In this document: one piece after another, positions 24,486-36,146 of the stretch | How positions within the stretch are numbered: the stretch's first letter is position 1 | Layout: every line of letters begins with the position of its first letter | Assembly (NCBI RefSeq): GCF_021134715.1 | Contig: NC_060026.1 | Location: 14,251,001 to 14,315,000, forward strand | DNA length: 64,000 nt | Source of the DNA: Daphnia pulex | Taxonomy: Eukaryota > Arthropoda > Branchiopoda > Diplostraca > Daphniidae | Direction: 5' to 3' | Notes under the pieces: model-generated | Database searches by the model: none | What the model was told of the DNA's origin: nothing | Seen by the model: the letters and a program-made list of their open reading frames with translations, nothing else | Program-made: the position numbers and the translations under genes

Positions 24486-25491
24486 ATGAAGGTATCATCT
24501 ATTTATCTTAAGTTCATTTCGGGAAATTGATTTTTGATTTTATCGTCCCTGGATAAAGGCTCATTTAATTCTGTTCACCTTGTGTGGACTTGGACTGTTG
24601 GTGAATGCCACGGCTATGGATATCGAAGATGAAGAAGACGATGGATTCCACCACGGATTCTCGATGGCAGATGAAATGGACGAGGAAGAATTCGGTTTGC
24701 CCATGAACGATCAGGAAATGGAAGACGACGACTTGGAGCGAATGGCCGATCCTTTGAGAGTCCGCATCCGCATTCGACGCCCTCCGCCGTTTGGTCTTGG
24801 AATGGGTGGGATGGGAGGCCTTGGTGGAATGGGTAGATTTCCCGGAATCGGAGGCTATGCTGGACTTGGCGGATATGCGGGACTCGACGGACTGGGTCTT
24901 TCTGGTGGATTTGGACTTGGCTTTGACGAAGCTGAGGAAAGATCTTCTGTTGTAGCTGATGATGAGGATTCTCCAAGATCATCCGGCCCGAAAATGGAAG
25001 ACGACAACAATAGCGAAGATGAGGAACGTATGGCCGATCCGGTGAGAATCCACATTCACGCTCGACCGTCTTTCCCAAGATTTGATCCTCGATTTGGAAT
25101 GGAAGATGACGAAGAGTCAACGGCCGATCCAGCGAGATTCCGCATAGGTGTTCCATCAAAATTTGTTCCTCCGGGTAGAATTACAGCTTTGGATGAATTA
25201 ATGTCCGACCCGTTCTTCCGAATTCGTATGAGAGCCGGTTTAGGCCGGCCATTTGGAATGGGTTTCCCATTTGGTTACGGAGGTTTCTTTCCTAGACCCA
25301 GCCCTTACTTTTTCGACAGCCCCATGGAAAACAAGGGATCACGTTATTCCAAAAGAGGCCAAGCTGGACGTTGGTTCGATCCGTTGATCGAAGACATCAC
25401 CATCAAAGAACGCATCCGCATTCGTACGCCAGATCGTTACGATCGTTACCGTCGTTACAAACCTTATTACTGGCGAATGAGGAAATATTAA
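24486..25491 (+). CDS. DP-motif secreted protein 3 (ADP-R-RI repeats)
   Basis: Microexon 24486-24491 (Met-Lys) plus exon 24559-25491, giving 312 aa. Signal peptide MKAHLILFTLCGLGLLVNAT. Acidic segments (DIEDEEDDG, MEDDDLERM, MEDDNNSEDEERM) alternate with four cationic units that each open with A/S-DP: ADPLRVRIRIRRPPPFGLG, ADPVRIHIHARPSFPRF, ADPARFRIGVPSKF and SDPFFRIRMRAGLGRPFG. The C-terminus is Tyr/Arg-rich (PDRYDRYRRYKPYYW). It uses the same microexon plan and DP boundaries as its neighbours, so I assign it to the same family. Localisation: secreted. Function unknown. Confidence 0.85.
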
Positions 25492-26548
25492 TTTGCACGA
25501 GATGGACACCTCAACACAATTCACTAACGTTTTGCTGGTCTCCCTTTTGCCGACAACCATTCTTTAGAGCTGTGGACGTCTTCCATTCATCCGGCCCACA
25601 TGTCTTCTCGCCTTGCATGAAATTGCGCTACTGATTTGTGTTTGATTGTTCTCTTTCCTCACCGCTATACTACCTACTGTTCTCTATACCGACAAAGAAG
25701 CACGTTTGAAATCATTTTGGAAAGTTAAACTTGGTTTATAATCTATAAATACACATGTTGAATGAATTCTTCGTCAGTCAATTCTTTGAACCGTAGTAGC
25801 ACAGAATTAAAATAAAATGAGTGCAATCAAATATCAGTAGACTAACTGCATAACGTCTTCTCGGAAAATCATTAAATAAACCAAAAACCGCTTCATTTGT
25901 GAATTGATGGCAGTTTGTCACGTCACACACAAGTAATGGCCGGGTATAAATAATATTTAGTTGATTTATTAAAAATCTTTCAAATTTCAATCATTATTTA
26001 ATTCGCATTAATTACGAAAATCTGAATGGCAAAGTATAATGACAAATTATTGTTTGGAGACTATCGGCTATAATAAATACCCTTCTGCAATTTCTTCATT
26101 AAGATTAAATGCATAGAGTTCATAAGAAAATATATAACCTGAATTGGAAATCGTGTCATGGACATTTAATATCTTATTTATACCTGTCATCACGGTCATG
26201 ACGGACAAAGTGATCAAGCTATTAGGTATTTTTCTTCGATATTGTCTTGTCGTTTCGCCCGAACTTTCCGCGGACATTAAGCGCACCTAATGCACGATTG
26301 GTGTCTCACCTTGGGTAATTCTCCTAGCAGATTATTCTGGCCCTATTATTTCTGTTGAACCCACAGGTCGTCCTTTTCTTGCTATCCCATTATTATCTCA
26401 CCTTGCCGCAATCCAAATCGTCAAAACATTGGCAACGTATAAAACAGCCGTGTCGATGAGCTGTAGAGCATCAGTTGGTCGCTCAGCTCAGCTCAGCTAC
26501 ACAGCTGCAAAAGCCAGCCAAGATCGACTATAACCAGTCCGTCTCATC
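25492..26548. other. Intergenic between DP-motif genes 3 and 4
   Basis: AT-rich 3' flank of gene 3, then the promoter of gene 4. A gctcagctcagctcagct run lies near 26483. No other gene is supported. Confidence 0.5.
26438..26444 (+). promoter_or_regulatory. TATA box of DP-motif gene 4
   Basis: TATAAAA followed by cagccg. A gagcatcagttgg initiator-like stretch about 30 nt downstream resembles gggcatcagttcc upstream of DP-motif gene 5. Confidence 0.7.
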
Positions 26549-27381
26549 ATGAAGGTAACAAACATTTTTTCTAATTTGTTTTAAAATGACATGATTCGCA
26601 AAATTTTTTCCATTTTCAATGATTCTCAATTTTGTCTTGATTTTAGATTGCTTTTCTGCTGGCCGCCTTGTGCGGAATGCTGTTGGCCACCACGGCCATG
26701 ACGTTCGACGACGATGAAATGGACCAATTAGAAGATCCCATGTCCATGGGAAAATGCCGAGGATGTGCGTGGAGAGACAACGACCTGGAGGAACCCGTAA
26801 CGGCTGACGAAATCGAAGATATGATGCACATGATGGATCCTCAAGGCAGACGTCGTGGTGGCGGAGGAGACCGAAGAGGTGGGTACCGAAGAGGTGGAGA
26901 TCGAAGACGTGGATACGGAGATGGAAGAGGTGGTTACAACGAAGACATTTTCCAATCGCCAGCAACAACCACCGGCGATGAAATGATGCAGGATCCTCTA
27001 CTTGGCTTCGGATGGGGTTGGGGAAGCCCATGGGGCGGATGGGGTGGTTGGGGAAGAAGAGGCTGGGGTGGTTGGGGAAGAAGGGGCTGGGGTGGATGGG
27101 GAAGAAGAGGCTGGGGCCGTCGCTATTTCGACTCGGACGACAGCAGCAACCAGGAAATGCAAGGAGAAGAACCGGAAGCAATCAGCGCCGACGATTTAGA
27201 AGATATGATGATGCTGGATCCTCAGGGTGGGAGACGCGGTGGATATAGAGGAGACCGGGACCGCTACAGAGGAGACCGTGACCGTTACAGAGGAGACCGT
27301 GATCGCTACAGGGGAGACCGTGACCGCTACAGGGGAGACCGTGACCGTTACAGAGGCCGTCGCAACGACATGGAACTCTAA
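26549..27381 (+). CDS. DP-motif secreted protein 4 (Trp/Gly and RGDRDRY repeats)
   Basis: Microexon 26549-26554 (Met-Lys) plus exon 26647-27381, giving 246 aa. Signal peptide MKIAFLLAALCGMLLATTA. The mature part alternates acidic segments (FDDDEMDQLEDP, DEIEDMMHMMDP, DDLEDMMMLDP) with Arg/Gly-rich ones (QGRRRGGGGDRRGGYRRGG). A central aromatic block has several GGWGRRGWG repeats (about residues 120-160). The tail is five tandem YRGDRDR repeats encoded by near-identical 21-nt DNA repeats. DP at the acidic-to-basic junction is kept (MDPQGRRRGG, LDPQGGRRGG, QDPLLGFGWG). Family membership rests on the microexon, signal peptide and DP junctions, as the repeat cores differ. Confidence 0.85.
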
Positions 27382-28202
27382 CGGAAACAAGCATTTAATG
27401 GCTTTTGGTGATTGTGATGTTGAATATTCATCAACATTGGGTTATAGTTAAATAATGTGTAATTTCACTCCGAATTCCTTGTTTCGAATGCTGCCGATTG
27501 AACATGCTTGTATCCATTTGTGTTTTCTTGGAATTGTATTTTGAAATCAAATTTGTGTAGTGAAAATATACATCTGATGCATCCAAATGTTTAATTTTTT
27601 ACTCCCATCTGTCGCCGCTTCTAATGTTGAAATATTTAAAAAAAAGCACCAAACCTTTTGTCCTGTAGGAAATTTATAATTCAAGTTAGATGTAATTTGA
27701 ATAAATCATAAAAATTACATAACTATTTATTTAGGAAGAAAATAACGTTAACGAGGTGACGCTTTGAGTTTTATAAATTTAAGAGCGGGAAAAAAATAGA
27801 AACTCAGCGACACTATCAAACTGGCACCGCTGTTTTTTGGGGGGTCGGGGGTCCCTGTTTAATTGTTTATGTCGACTACGTCAGGTCGGTCAAGTTTACA
27901 TAACTCAGTTCCTCGTATTTGGTCCCACTTTACAAAGGTCAAGTGAAAATCTTCTTTGACTTATTATTTGTTATATTCTTGTTTTGTATGATTTGGTCCC
28001 ACTCGATTTGAAAGTGCAAACAATATGACCATGGTCATCGCGTACGTGCAATTGTGATATAACGATTTCTGTGGAAAGGATCGTTTTGTGTGTAACACAA
28101 CAACTGAAAGGTGACACTATGGAAACGTCTTCAGAGAGCAAAAACGTTCGGGCATCAGTTCCAAGTCTTTGACACAGACAAGTTGATCTTTGTTCATCCA
28201 TC
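27382..28202. other. Intergenic between DP-motif genes 4 and 5
   Basis: No gene seen. Holds a G-rich run near 27838-27852 and AT-rich 3' flank. Confidence 0.5.
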
Positions 28203-28741
28203 ATGGCAATGGTATTTATAAGTTCTTCGTCAACTGACTTTTTCACAGCGTAACCAAATCATATTTTGATATCCTTTTATTGCCTCTGTTTGAGTGTTTG
28301 GCCTCACAGGAATTCCTGTTCGTTGTGTTCGTTGCTTCGTTGAGCCCATCGTTTGCTGACCATTCCTTGTGCGAAAGTCGTCCGGCTGTGTACTTCGTTC
28401 CTACTGAATATCAACAGCCGAACAGCGCGGAGAAGATGGAAGAATACCGGAAGAATATGGAGCAAGGGGAGAAACCGGAACTCAGTCAGAAAAAGCAATA
28501 CGTTAGTAAGTGACTTACAAATGTTTGTTTGAGGAAAAACACTAAACATTCTAGTGGAAATCCAGATCCCATGAATATGAAACTGTCGTGTAAGGAGATC
28601 CAGCAAGTTGTACGACATGCCGTCATCGAGAAACTCATGTTGGACCCGATCTTGTTCCGCTTCCGTTATGGGAACCGCTTACCTTTTTACGGTCATCGTT
28701 ATCTTGGTGAGCATTTCGAGTCAGCTGACCATGTCATTTAA
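28203..28741 (+). CDS. DP-motif secreted protein 5 (short member)
   Basis: Microexon 28203-28211 (Met-Ala-Met), exon 2 28310-28505, exon 3 from 28566 after a cag acceptor, keeping phase 1. Signal peptide MAMEFLFVVFVASLSPSFA, then VPTEYQQPNSAEKMEEYRK and a Lys/Glu-rich stretch, then the signature QQVVRHAVIEKLMLDPILFR and an Arg/aromatic end (YGNRLPFYGHRYLG). The frame can stop at 28741. Alternatively the GTGAGC donor at 28707 may join an exon at about 28868-29043 whose reading (EFGFGIGGGGRVYS) recalls the glycine block of DP-motif protein 1. The alternative acceptor at 28554 puts a stop in frame. Exon ends are less certain than in the other members. Confidence 0.6.
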
Positions 28742-29868
28742 ACAGCATTCCGTACAGAATTAATATCTAAATACAAATGCAGTGAAGTACATTCTTAGAT
28801 AATCAAAAATCAATGTCATTTGATGATTGGCTGTATTTTATTGTACGTCTTTTTATGTTTAATGCAGGTGTACTTTTCCGGTCCCTTTACGATCGTATAG
28901 GCAAGAGCTGCTATTGGAGTGCTCATTTTAGACAACGAAGAGGTTTTTTGTGGATATACCATCGACGTAGAATACTCTCCGTTGAGTTTGGATTTGGAAT
29001 AGGCGGAGGGGGGCGAGTATATAGTCTCCATCAACAAGTCTGAAATGCGCAGTGATCCATAAAACACCCGGAAATGGAGAGGCGGATATTACGTTTCGAG
29101 CACGGTGTATGCATTGCTGGGGGAACATTTCAAATGGCGCAGAGCACGTATTAATTCCCACTTGAACGGAGAGTTAATTTGATAGCAAAAAACTAAAAAT
29201 CTGGATGAGTTGCAGGAAAATAGATATGAAAATTCACCAAGCCGCACATCAAGCATGCCCGATCGGATGATAGGCCATCGAGTTTCATCGCCGAAATAAA
29301 AAGCATATGATTTTGGTTTGACCTACATTCTTTCACGGCCTGTCGCCCTTGCCCCACTATCATCTTCGGAGATGATCGGCTCGATCATAAGAAAAATGGC
29401 TGTCATTATTATATAGACGCATTTGTTTTCGATGGCAAGTAGCGTTCGCCGTATCTGGTTTGACATTTTTATCACGGACTTGTCGCCAAGTATATAGGGG
29501 TGCGCTATCCTGTACGTTGTTGACTGATGTTTGATTTATTCATCGTTTAGTCACACCAGTCAGTTGCGCAATACTGAATGACTGATTTTCTTTTCCCTCT
29601 GGATTCCGAGCCCACTTCCCGGATATTTTGACAACTATTAGGTCATTATACAAGAAAGCAAATGCTATGGAGACCGCAAACGAAAAGCGATACGCCTCCG
29701 CAGTCAAAGGATTTCAACTTTGTTTTTTTCAGGTTCCCTATCTGATTAACTCACTCGTCGAAGAAAACCGCAATCAGGAGAACAACAACGAGTTTGTGAT
29801 CCGTAGCTTTTCCGAATTATTATCGGAATGAGACGGATCACTAATTGATTGTTTGTACAAGCAACACG
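28742..29868. other. Intergenic upstream of the ADAM gene
   Basis: May include an alternative last exon of DP-motif gene 5 (28868-29043). The 67-codon frame at 29628-29831 has no recognisable feature. Nothing else is seen. Confidence 0.4.
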
Positions 29869-32800
29869 ATGGCATTTCGGCCGATTTGTGTGTTCGTCGC
29901 CACTTGTGCAATTGTCTTCGCTATCGACCCCCTACAAGCGGAATCCAGCCAGTCGCCCACGCATCGCACAGAGTCTCCCGGTGAGTCCACACATGAATAG
30001 TTGAATGAATCTTTTGTGAAATTTGCAGCTTTGAACAATGTTGACAGTGAGCTCAGAAACAATTAAAAAAGTAACGCGGGGATGTGACTATTGTTGGGTC
30101 GTGTGTACTTATCTCAATTTCCGGTAGGTTAAATTTAGAATGACAAACATTACATTTAAATGACAAAGTCCCGGGAAAAGATATTTATTTTAAAAACATG
30201 TTGAAACGATCTTTGTCGAAAGGGTTTTCCTCCTATACTTTCCTTTTTAAAATAATCCCGTCTAGGGATTTCTGTACGATCAATCGACACGCGCCATACT
30301 TTCGTGGAACTATTGGAGCGGAACACTGCGAGCTTCAATCAGTGACGTAATCAATAGAACCAATAAAACTTTGATATTTCCGACCCACAAAATCTTGTTC
30401 GGTTATTAGTTTGAACGTAAAATGTCAAAGAGTGTGTTGCTGTAGATCCCCGCGGGAGGCGCATAGATAATTATGTTTTACTTCCCTGAATTTAACTTTT
30501 AAAAAGAAAATGGTTTCATTTGTTAGTTAGGATATTATTTTATTTTATTTTTTTATCAAATGAGGTAATAGCTGGATGTATTTTTCATCAAATCATTTCT
30601 GACTTTCTCCAGGCGCTGCGACTGATTTCAAGTCATTCGACGCCGTTGATTTCCTCACGGTGCGGCCAGTCGTCCGTGAATCGCGAACGCTGCGACGGAT
30701 TCGATCGATCGGTCGTATTAATCACGAGGACCACGCTGAGCAACTCGTCGTGTCTCTCGACGCATCGTCTCCCATCGTCTTAGATCTCCAGTTGAACAGG
30801 TAAATATTCCTGCCGAGATGGGAATTAAGTTACAGAGAGCTCGGCAGTTCACGGAATCAAGTTCAAAATCCAGTTCAGAGAAAAAGGAGATCAAATGGAG
30901 AACCACGGGATGGGCTCGGAAAATTGGAGTTTCATCGACAGCAATAGCGGCGGATTATTTATTTATTTTTTTGTCGTTTCGTTCCCGCCTTCCCGGTACT
31001 CCCAATCCCGTTCCCAGGTAGAGATCGTTGGGTTTCTCTATACCATCATCTAATTTTTGTGGGGTTTTTTTTTTCTGGGAAAAGAGTTGAGTCCAATTGA
31101 TTTGAAATTAAGTTTCAGGCTCGCCCATTTGTGAAGCTGAAGAAAAAAACTGACAGGATTTTCATTCGATTATACAATAGGGATCTAATCACCGACAACT
31201 TTTACGTTCGCCATCACGTCAATGGAACCGAAGAGTTTTGGCGGCCTGAAATCTCTCCAGACAATCTGTCATTACCCATGTGCCATTACCGAGGGATCGT
31301 CAGGAATGCCACTAATTCTTGGGCGACTCTATCCACCTGCTCGGGACTCAGGTAATATCAGCTTAAATCCATTACGTAAATGTTGTCTAAGTCTCAAATC
31401 TGCTCATTCGACCAGTGGGGCTGTTTTTGACGGCCTGGCGCTGTACTACATCGAGCCGCTGAATCATTCGATCGATGGCGACCATTCGTGGAAGAAACAC
31501 CCGCCAGGATTGAATTCCGTGACTCCAAGATGCGGTAATGAATTAATGAGACGTGGTAAAAGGCTATGCCTTAAAATCTGTGCTTGAAATCATAGATGAG
31601 GACCATCACCAAGCGCAAATGCATTCGACGAATCACAGTGTTAAGGTGACTCATTTCATATCTGAATATTTTTTTTTAACAATTCCAGTTAATTATTTGG
31701 TTATGTAATCAGGTGAAAAGGCAAATTACAAAATCGGGAGTGCAAGAGGCTTTTAGCGGAGTGCAAGTTCTCGAATTGGTGCTGGTCGTCGATTACACCA
31801 TCTACCTGAGAAACGGACGCAATATGCACAAGGTTTTGAAACGTGTTTTCGACATAGTCAACGTCATCAAAGAGGTTCCATTTGATTTGTTCTTCAAGTT
31901 TGTCCAGCAGATTTAAAAATAATTGCGGTTTATTTTGATTGGATAACAGATTTATTCGACGTTGCCAGTGTCGGTCATGTTGGTCGGCGTGATCGTTTGG
32001 TCGGAAGGTGACAGGATTCACATCGGCAAAAATGCCAGTCAAACCTTGTACGATTTCAAACATTACTGCGACCATAATCTCCATGCGGAATCCCACGACA
32101 CCGCCCAACTGATGACGTAATAATTGCTCCTAATGCGGCGTGAATGTTTTGGCATGTTCTAATTTTCTATATGACAACACAGAGGCGTCGAAGCTGATCA
32201 CTTCAATGGTCCCGTCGGCAGGGCTTACGTCGGCACCTTGTGCAACTTTCACGAATCCTGCGGGATCGCGGTCGACAGCGCCAACTCTCCGGCCGCCATG
32301 ACGGCCTCCATCATGTCTCACGAAATGGGCCATAATTTCGGCATGAATCACGACAACTACTCTCGCTGTCACTGTCCTATGGGCGACTGCGTCATGGCCG
32401 CCGCCATCGGGTATATGACATTCGTCCTCCGAAATCTCCCCCATTGTGCACAGTGCACATTAACTGATGAAATATTGATTTTCCCCCTTTTTATTTTCTT
32501 ATGCGCCGATGGATTCGATATTACGCAGACAACCGACGAAGCACTGGAGCTCTTGCAGCCGCGAGCTCATCCAGGACTTGTCACGGGATAAAAAATATAA
32601 TTGCCTCCGCAATCGGCCAAGCAGGTGATGCGCAATTTGAAAGACTTTTTTTCATTCCAATCGTTAAGTTAGGGAGAAATCAAATGTGGGTGATTATTTT
32701 TAGGTGTGGCAATATGGTGGTTGATCCGGAAGAGGAGTGTGACTGCGGCTTGCCCAATTTTTGCCGGAATCAATGCTGCGATCCGCACACTTGTCAATTT

Positions 32801-34065
32801 AGTCGGCGCAGTCTCAAGGTTCAATGTGCTCATGGCGGCTGCTGCGACTTGATGGTGAAATAATTGAAGAATTAAATTATCAAGTTTTTAATTGTAATTG
32901 TAATTTATTTTTTAAATTTAGACTTGCCAATTGGAAATGCCGGGAGTCGAGTGTCGATCGGCGGAAAATCAATGCGACATTGCGGAATACTGTTTCGGCA
33001 ACAGTTCGACTTGTCCTTCCGATTTGCATAAATTTGACGGCATCAAATGCGATACCCGCAAAGTAAGAAAATTTTTAAAATTGTTATGAGTTTCAGATGA
33101 AATAAATTTCATTACTTCCGGAATAGGTGTGTATCGACAAAGTATGTTCCAGGGATTCATTGAGAAAAATCAACGGACCCCTCCAATGTCCGTCCAACTG
33201 CACCAACGGAGGATTCTGCAATAATTTAGGGAAATGCCATTGCCCGGATGGATTCAACCCTCCGTTTTGCCAACATTATGGAATGGGCGGTAGCGAAGAT
33301 GGTGGACCTTCTGTGGATCCTAAAGGTTATAACACCATTCCACACACAAAATTAAATAATCTTTTGACTTTCTCTTTTGGTGTCATTTTTATAGTCCGTC
33401 GATTATTTCAAATCGAACTCTACATCATCTTTTTGGCCATCATCCCCATCATTATCTTTTTGCTCTGCATTTGTTTCACTTTCCTGCACGACGATCAGAA
33501 GAAATCCCTTGGAAACTTTTTCCGCAACGGAGTCAACAGCGGATTCGCCGGCCGGCTGTTGCATCCGGTGCCATTAATTCAATCGACCAGCGTCGACAAA
33601 TCGGATGACCAGCCCAAGCGGGATTTCAGCAACTGGGTCAAAAATCGAGTGGGTTTGACGTTGCCCAGGATCAGTATCCCACCGGTGGCCAACGGTCCAT
33701 CCGTCTCCATCCTGTCGCCATCCAGCGGCTGCTCGACGGCCACCATCACTCTCAGCGCCCTCAACACACCGTCGGATGAACCGCAACAGTCTACTCCGAC
33801 TTTCCCGCATCGCTTACCTCAATCTTCTTCCACGACGACCGGAGACAAAAAGGAGCAGTTGCTGTTGACTCCGCCGATTCCGAGAGTCGTCCGTCCGGCT
33901 CGTCCCCCGCCTCCGCTGGTCAAAAACAAGCCAGCCCATCCGGGCTTTGCAAACAGTGCGCTGGCATTAGAAGGCGACGTCGTTAACAATGTCAAGAAGC
34001 CAGCGAGAAATAATCAGTTTCCTCTGCCTCCGCCGAGTTCCGCCAAACCGGCGTTGATTCTTTGA
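29869..34065 (+). CDS. ADAM metalloprotease-disintegrin, cysteine-rich domain missing
   Basis: Membrane zinc protease that sheds surface proteins (family role). Exons: 29869-29980, 30613-30799, 31181-31351, 31416-31534, 31596-31645, 31713-31874, 31950-32116, 32183-32410, 32529-32624, 32704-32854, 32922-33062, 33127-34065, all in phase: 840 aa, or 817 if 33326-33394 is a further intron. In order: signal peptide MAFRPICVFVATCAIVFA; prodomain (FDAVDFLTVRPV, SWATLSTCSGL); furin-type KVKR; catalytic domain from VQVLELVLVVDY with the complete zinc site HEMGHNFGMNHD; disintegrin domain (ECDCGLPNFCRNQCCD, AEYCFGNSSTCPSD); EGF-like CTNGGFCNNLGKCHCPDGF; membrane helix ELYIIFLAIIPIIIFLLCI; cytoplasmic tail with RPARPPPPLVK, a likely SH3 ligand. 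The EGF and tail layout recall ADAM12/19/Meltrin. The cysteine-rich segment of roughly 110 residues normally between disintegrin and EGF is absent. Confidence 0.88.
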
Positions 34066-34417
34066 TGACATGTGTCGCCGGAGACAATTCAAAAGAACCG
34101 CGCCCCGGTTGACTGCCTTTTCGCTTTTAAACCCTCCCCTTTTTGCTGGTTATTATTCTAATTGACTTAAGATTTTAGCGCCAACCGTCTGAAACTATAT
34201 ATAAAAGAGGGTTCAGTGCGGTTCGTGTAACATGCAAGTCCACAGATTTGTTATCTACTTGACATTTCCCCTCGACTGAGTGAAGAATCTCTAAAGCATT
34301 TATCGATTGAAACATAAAACATTTTTATTTCAAAAAAAAAATTCATTTAGATTGAGCGGTAATTTCGAAATTTACAGTTACAAACTAAAATACAAATGCA
34401 GATTTGTCTTTTAGTTT
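34066..34417. other. Convergent 3' ends of the ADAM and elongase genes
   Basis: 3' UTRs of both genes. AATAAA on the minus strand at 34324-34329 is a plausible elongase polyadenylation signal. Confidence 0.5.
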
Positions 34418-35300
34418 TTAGTTCATTTTGTTGTTGTTGGCGTTAATATCTTGCAGCCGGTAGGTTTTCGAGTGGAAATTGTTGAAGAGCTGGAAGAACA
34501 TGATGGACTGGAAGACGCAGTACCAGCAGTAGATTTTGGGGAAGCCGCAGTCGGCGAAGAAGGGCATCATGCCGTGCAGTCCGACGCAGAGGAATTGAAT
34601 CATCTGCAAAGCGGTCAGATGCCTCTTCCACCAGAGATATTTCTGGTAGCGTGGGCCCATGGCGGCCATCAGATAGTAGAAATACATGACGCAATGCACA
34701 AAAGTGTTGAAAGTCGGCGTGAAAGCACTCTGGCCGCCCGTCATGAAGCGGAATCCGGCGAAGCAGGCCAGCACCATGACGAAATGATGGAAAACGTGGA
34801 GGAAAGTGATTTGATTGTTCTTCTTGCGCAGGATGAAGAAGACGGTGTCGAGGAAATCGATGAGCTTCGACACGTAGAAGCAGTAGCCCATCAGGACTTC
34901 CTGGAGGCCGTCCTCGCTGGCCGAGTAGTCCACCGGCTGGCAGACGAAACTGTAGCCGTTGAACCACGTCAGACGGCAAATGCGGTAGAACATCCAGCCG
35001 TTGAAAACGATTTGAAACGAGTTGTAGACGATCAGGAGGCCCTTTAACTGGAACGGCGAACGATTGGCCATCAATTTCGGGCCCCAGATTTTCACGAAGA
35101 GCAGGTAGATGACGCAAAAGAGCACGGGCGTGAGCGGAGACTCGGCTAGGAACCATCCGTCCGTCCGCCTGTCTGTTTCAAATTCAATTCAAAAAATTGT
35201 CAAAATAAAAAGAAATAGAAACGAAATTAATCGATGGCTTACCTCTCAAGTCCCAGACTCGGCTGCATTCGCCAATAAAGGATTGAACAATGGAGCCCAT
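34418..35300 (-). CDS. Very-long-chain fatty acid elongase (ELO/ELOVL family)
   Basis: Condensing enzyme of the ER fatty-acid elongation cycle: it joins malonyl-CoA to a long-chain acyl-CoA. Exon 1 is 35243-35300 and exon 2 34418-35172, giving 270 aa, normal for the family. Visible signatures in order: DRRTDGWFLAESPLTPVLF near the N-terminus; KLIDFLDTVFFILRKK; the catalytic histidine box FLHVFHHFVMVLACF; FNTFVHCVMYFYYLMAAMGP; and LQMIQF. About seven hydrophobic segments fit an ER multi-span protein. The C-terminus NANNNKMN is not the classic dilysine ER-retention signal. It resembles the ELOVL1/4/7-type arthropod elongases, but the exact substrate class cannot be set from sequence. The neighbouring desaturases suggest a shared role in long-chain lipid or cuticular-hydrocarbon supply. 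Confidence 0.95.
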
Positions 35301-36146
35301 GATTGCGGTATGTGTCTAGCGCTAGACGGGATCAATTTCTTTTCCTTTCTTCTATGACGTCGCAGCACGGAGAAATAAAACATGCGGCTAAATCAAATCA
35401 ATATTTAGAGAGATATAACATACACGCACACATATAGATGTATACATAGAGCTACAAAGTTTTTTTGGACATTACCTCCCTCTCTCTTTCTATATAGCTT
35501 GATAATAAAAAGTCTCGTTGAATTAGTGGTCTTTTGATGTTGGTCGATCCATCCAACCGGTCAAATGGTGCTCTCAACCCTACGAGTCGTTCCTTTTATA
35601 CATTAATGATATTTTTTATTCTTTTTTCTTTTCTATTTTTTGGGGGGAGGTGCACAACGAAGCGGATGGAGAGAGAGGAAGGGATGTACTAGCTAATTAC
35701 GTTTTTTCTTAGATGATGTTTTCAAAATACTTGCGAAAACCTTGGATGTTTTGTTTTTTTGTTTTTTTTAAATCTACAGGTGTTAATAAAAATGAAGAAA
35801 TTTTTTCTTAGAAAATGGATTAACCCTTTTATTCACCTTTGGAGAAAACCAATAGTTCAAGGAAGTGAAAGCATCTCAGGTAAAAAAAAAATTAAAAAAA
35901 ATCCCTATACCTGCGTGTGAGCCTGGGGCCCTGTCTCATGGCCACCACCCCCATATTATGTGAGTTTATTCTAGAACAAAATTTACAAAATTCAACCAAT
36001 GGAAACAAAGCGTCATATCAGAGGGCTTTGTGGCTTTGCACACTTGTGGCTATATATTTTATTTCAGTAACGTTCTGTTCGTCGAATGTGTAAGGTCGTC
36101 ACGTGCCGGGACTTTTCTAATAGCTCGTAATCAAACGCTGTAGAAA
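35301..36146. other. Divergent promoter region, elongase and desaturase A
   Basis: AT-rich 846-bp spacer between head-to-head lipid genes. ggctatatatttt near 36047 is a TATA-like candidate for desaturase A. No gene. Confidence 0.45.

Noticed and set aside
34451-35047. 198-codon plus-strand acidic frame
   Set aside because: Antisense to the elongase, which has unmistakable family motifs.
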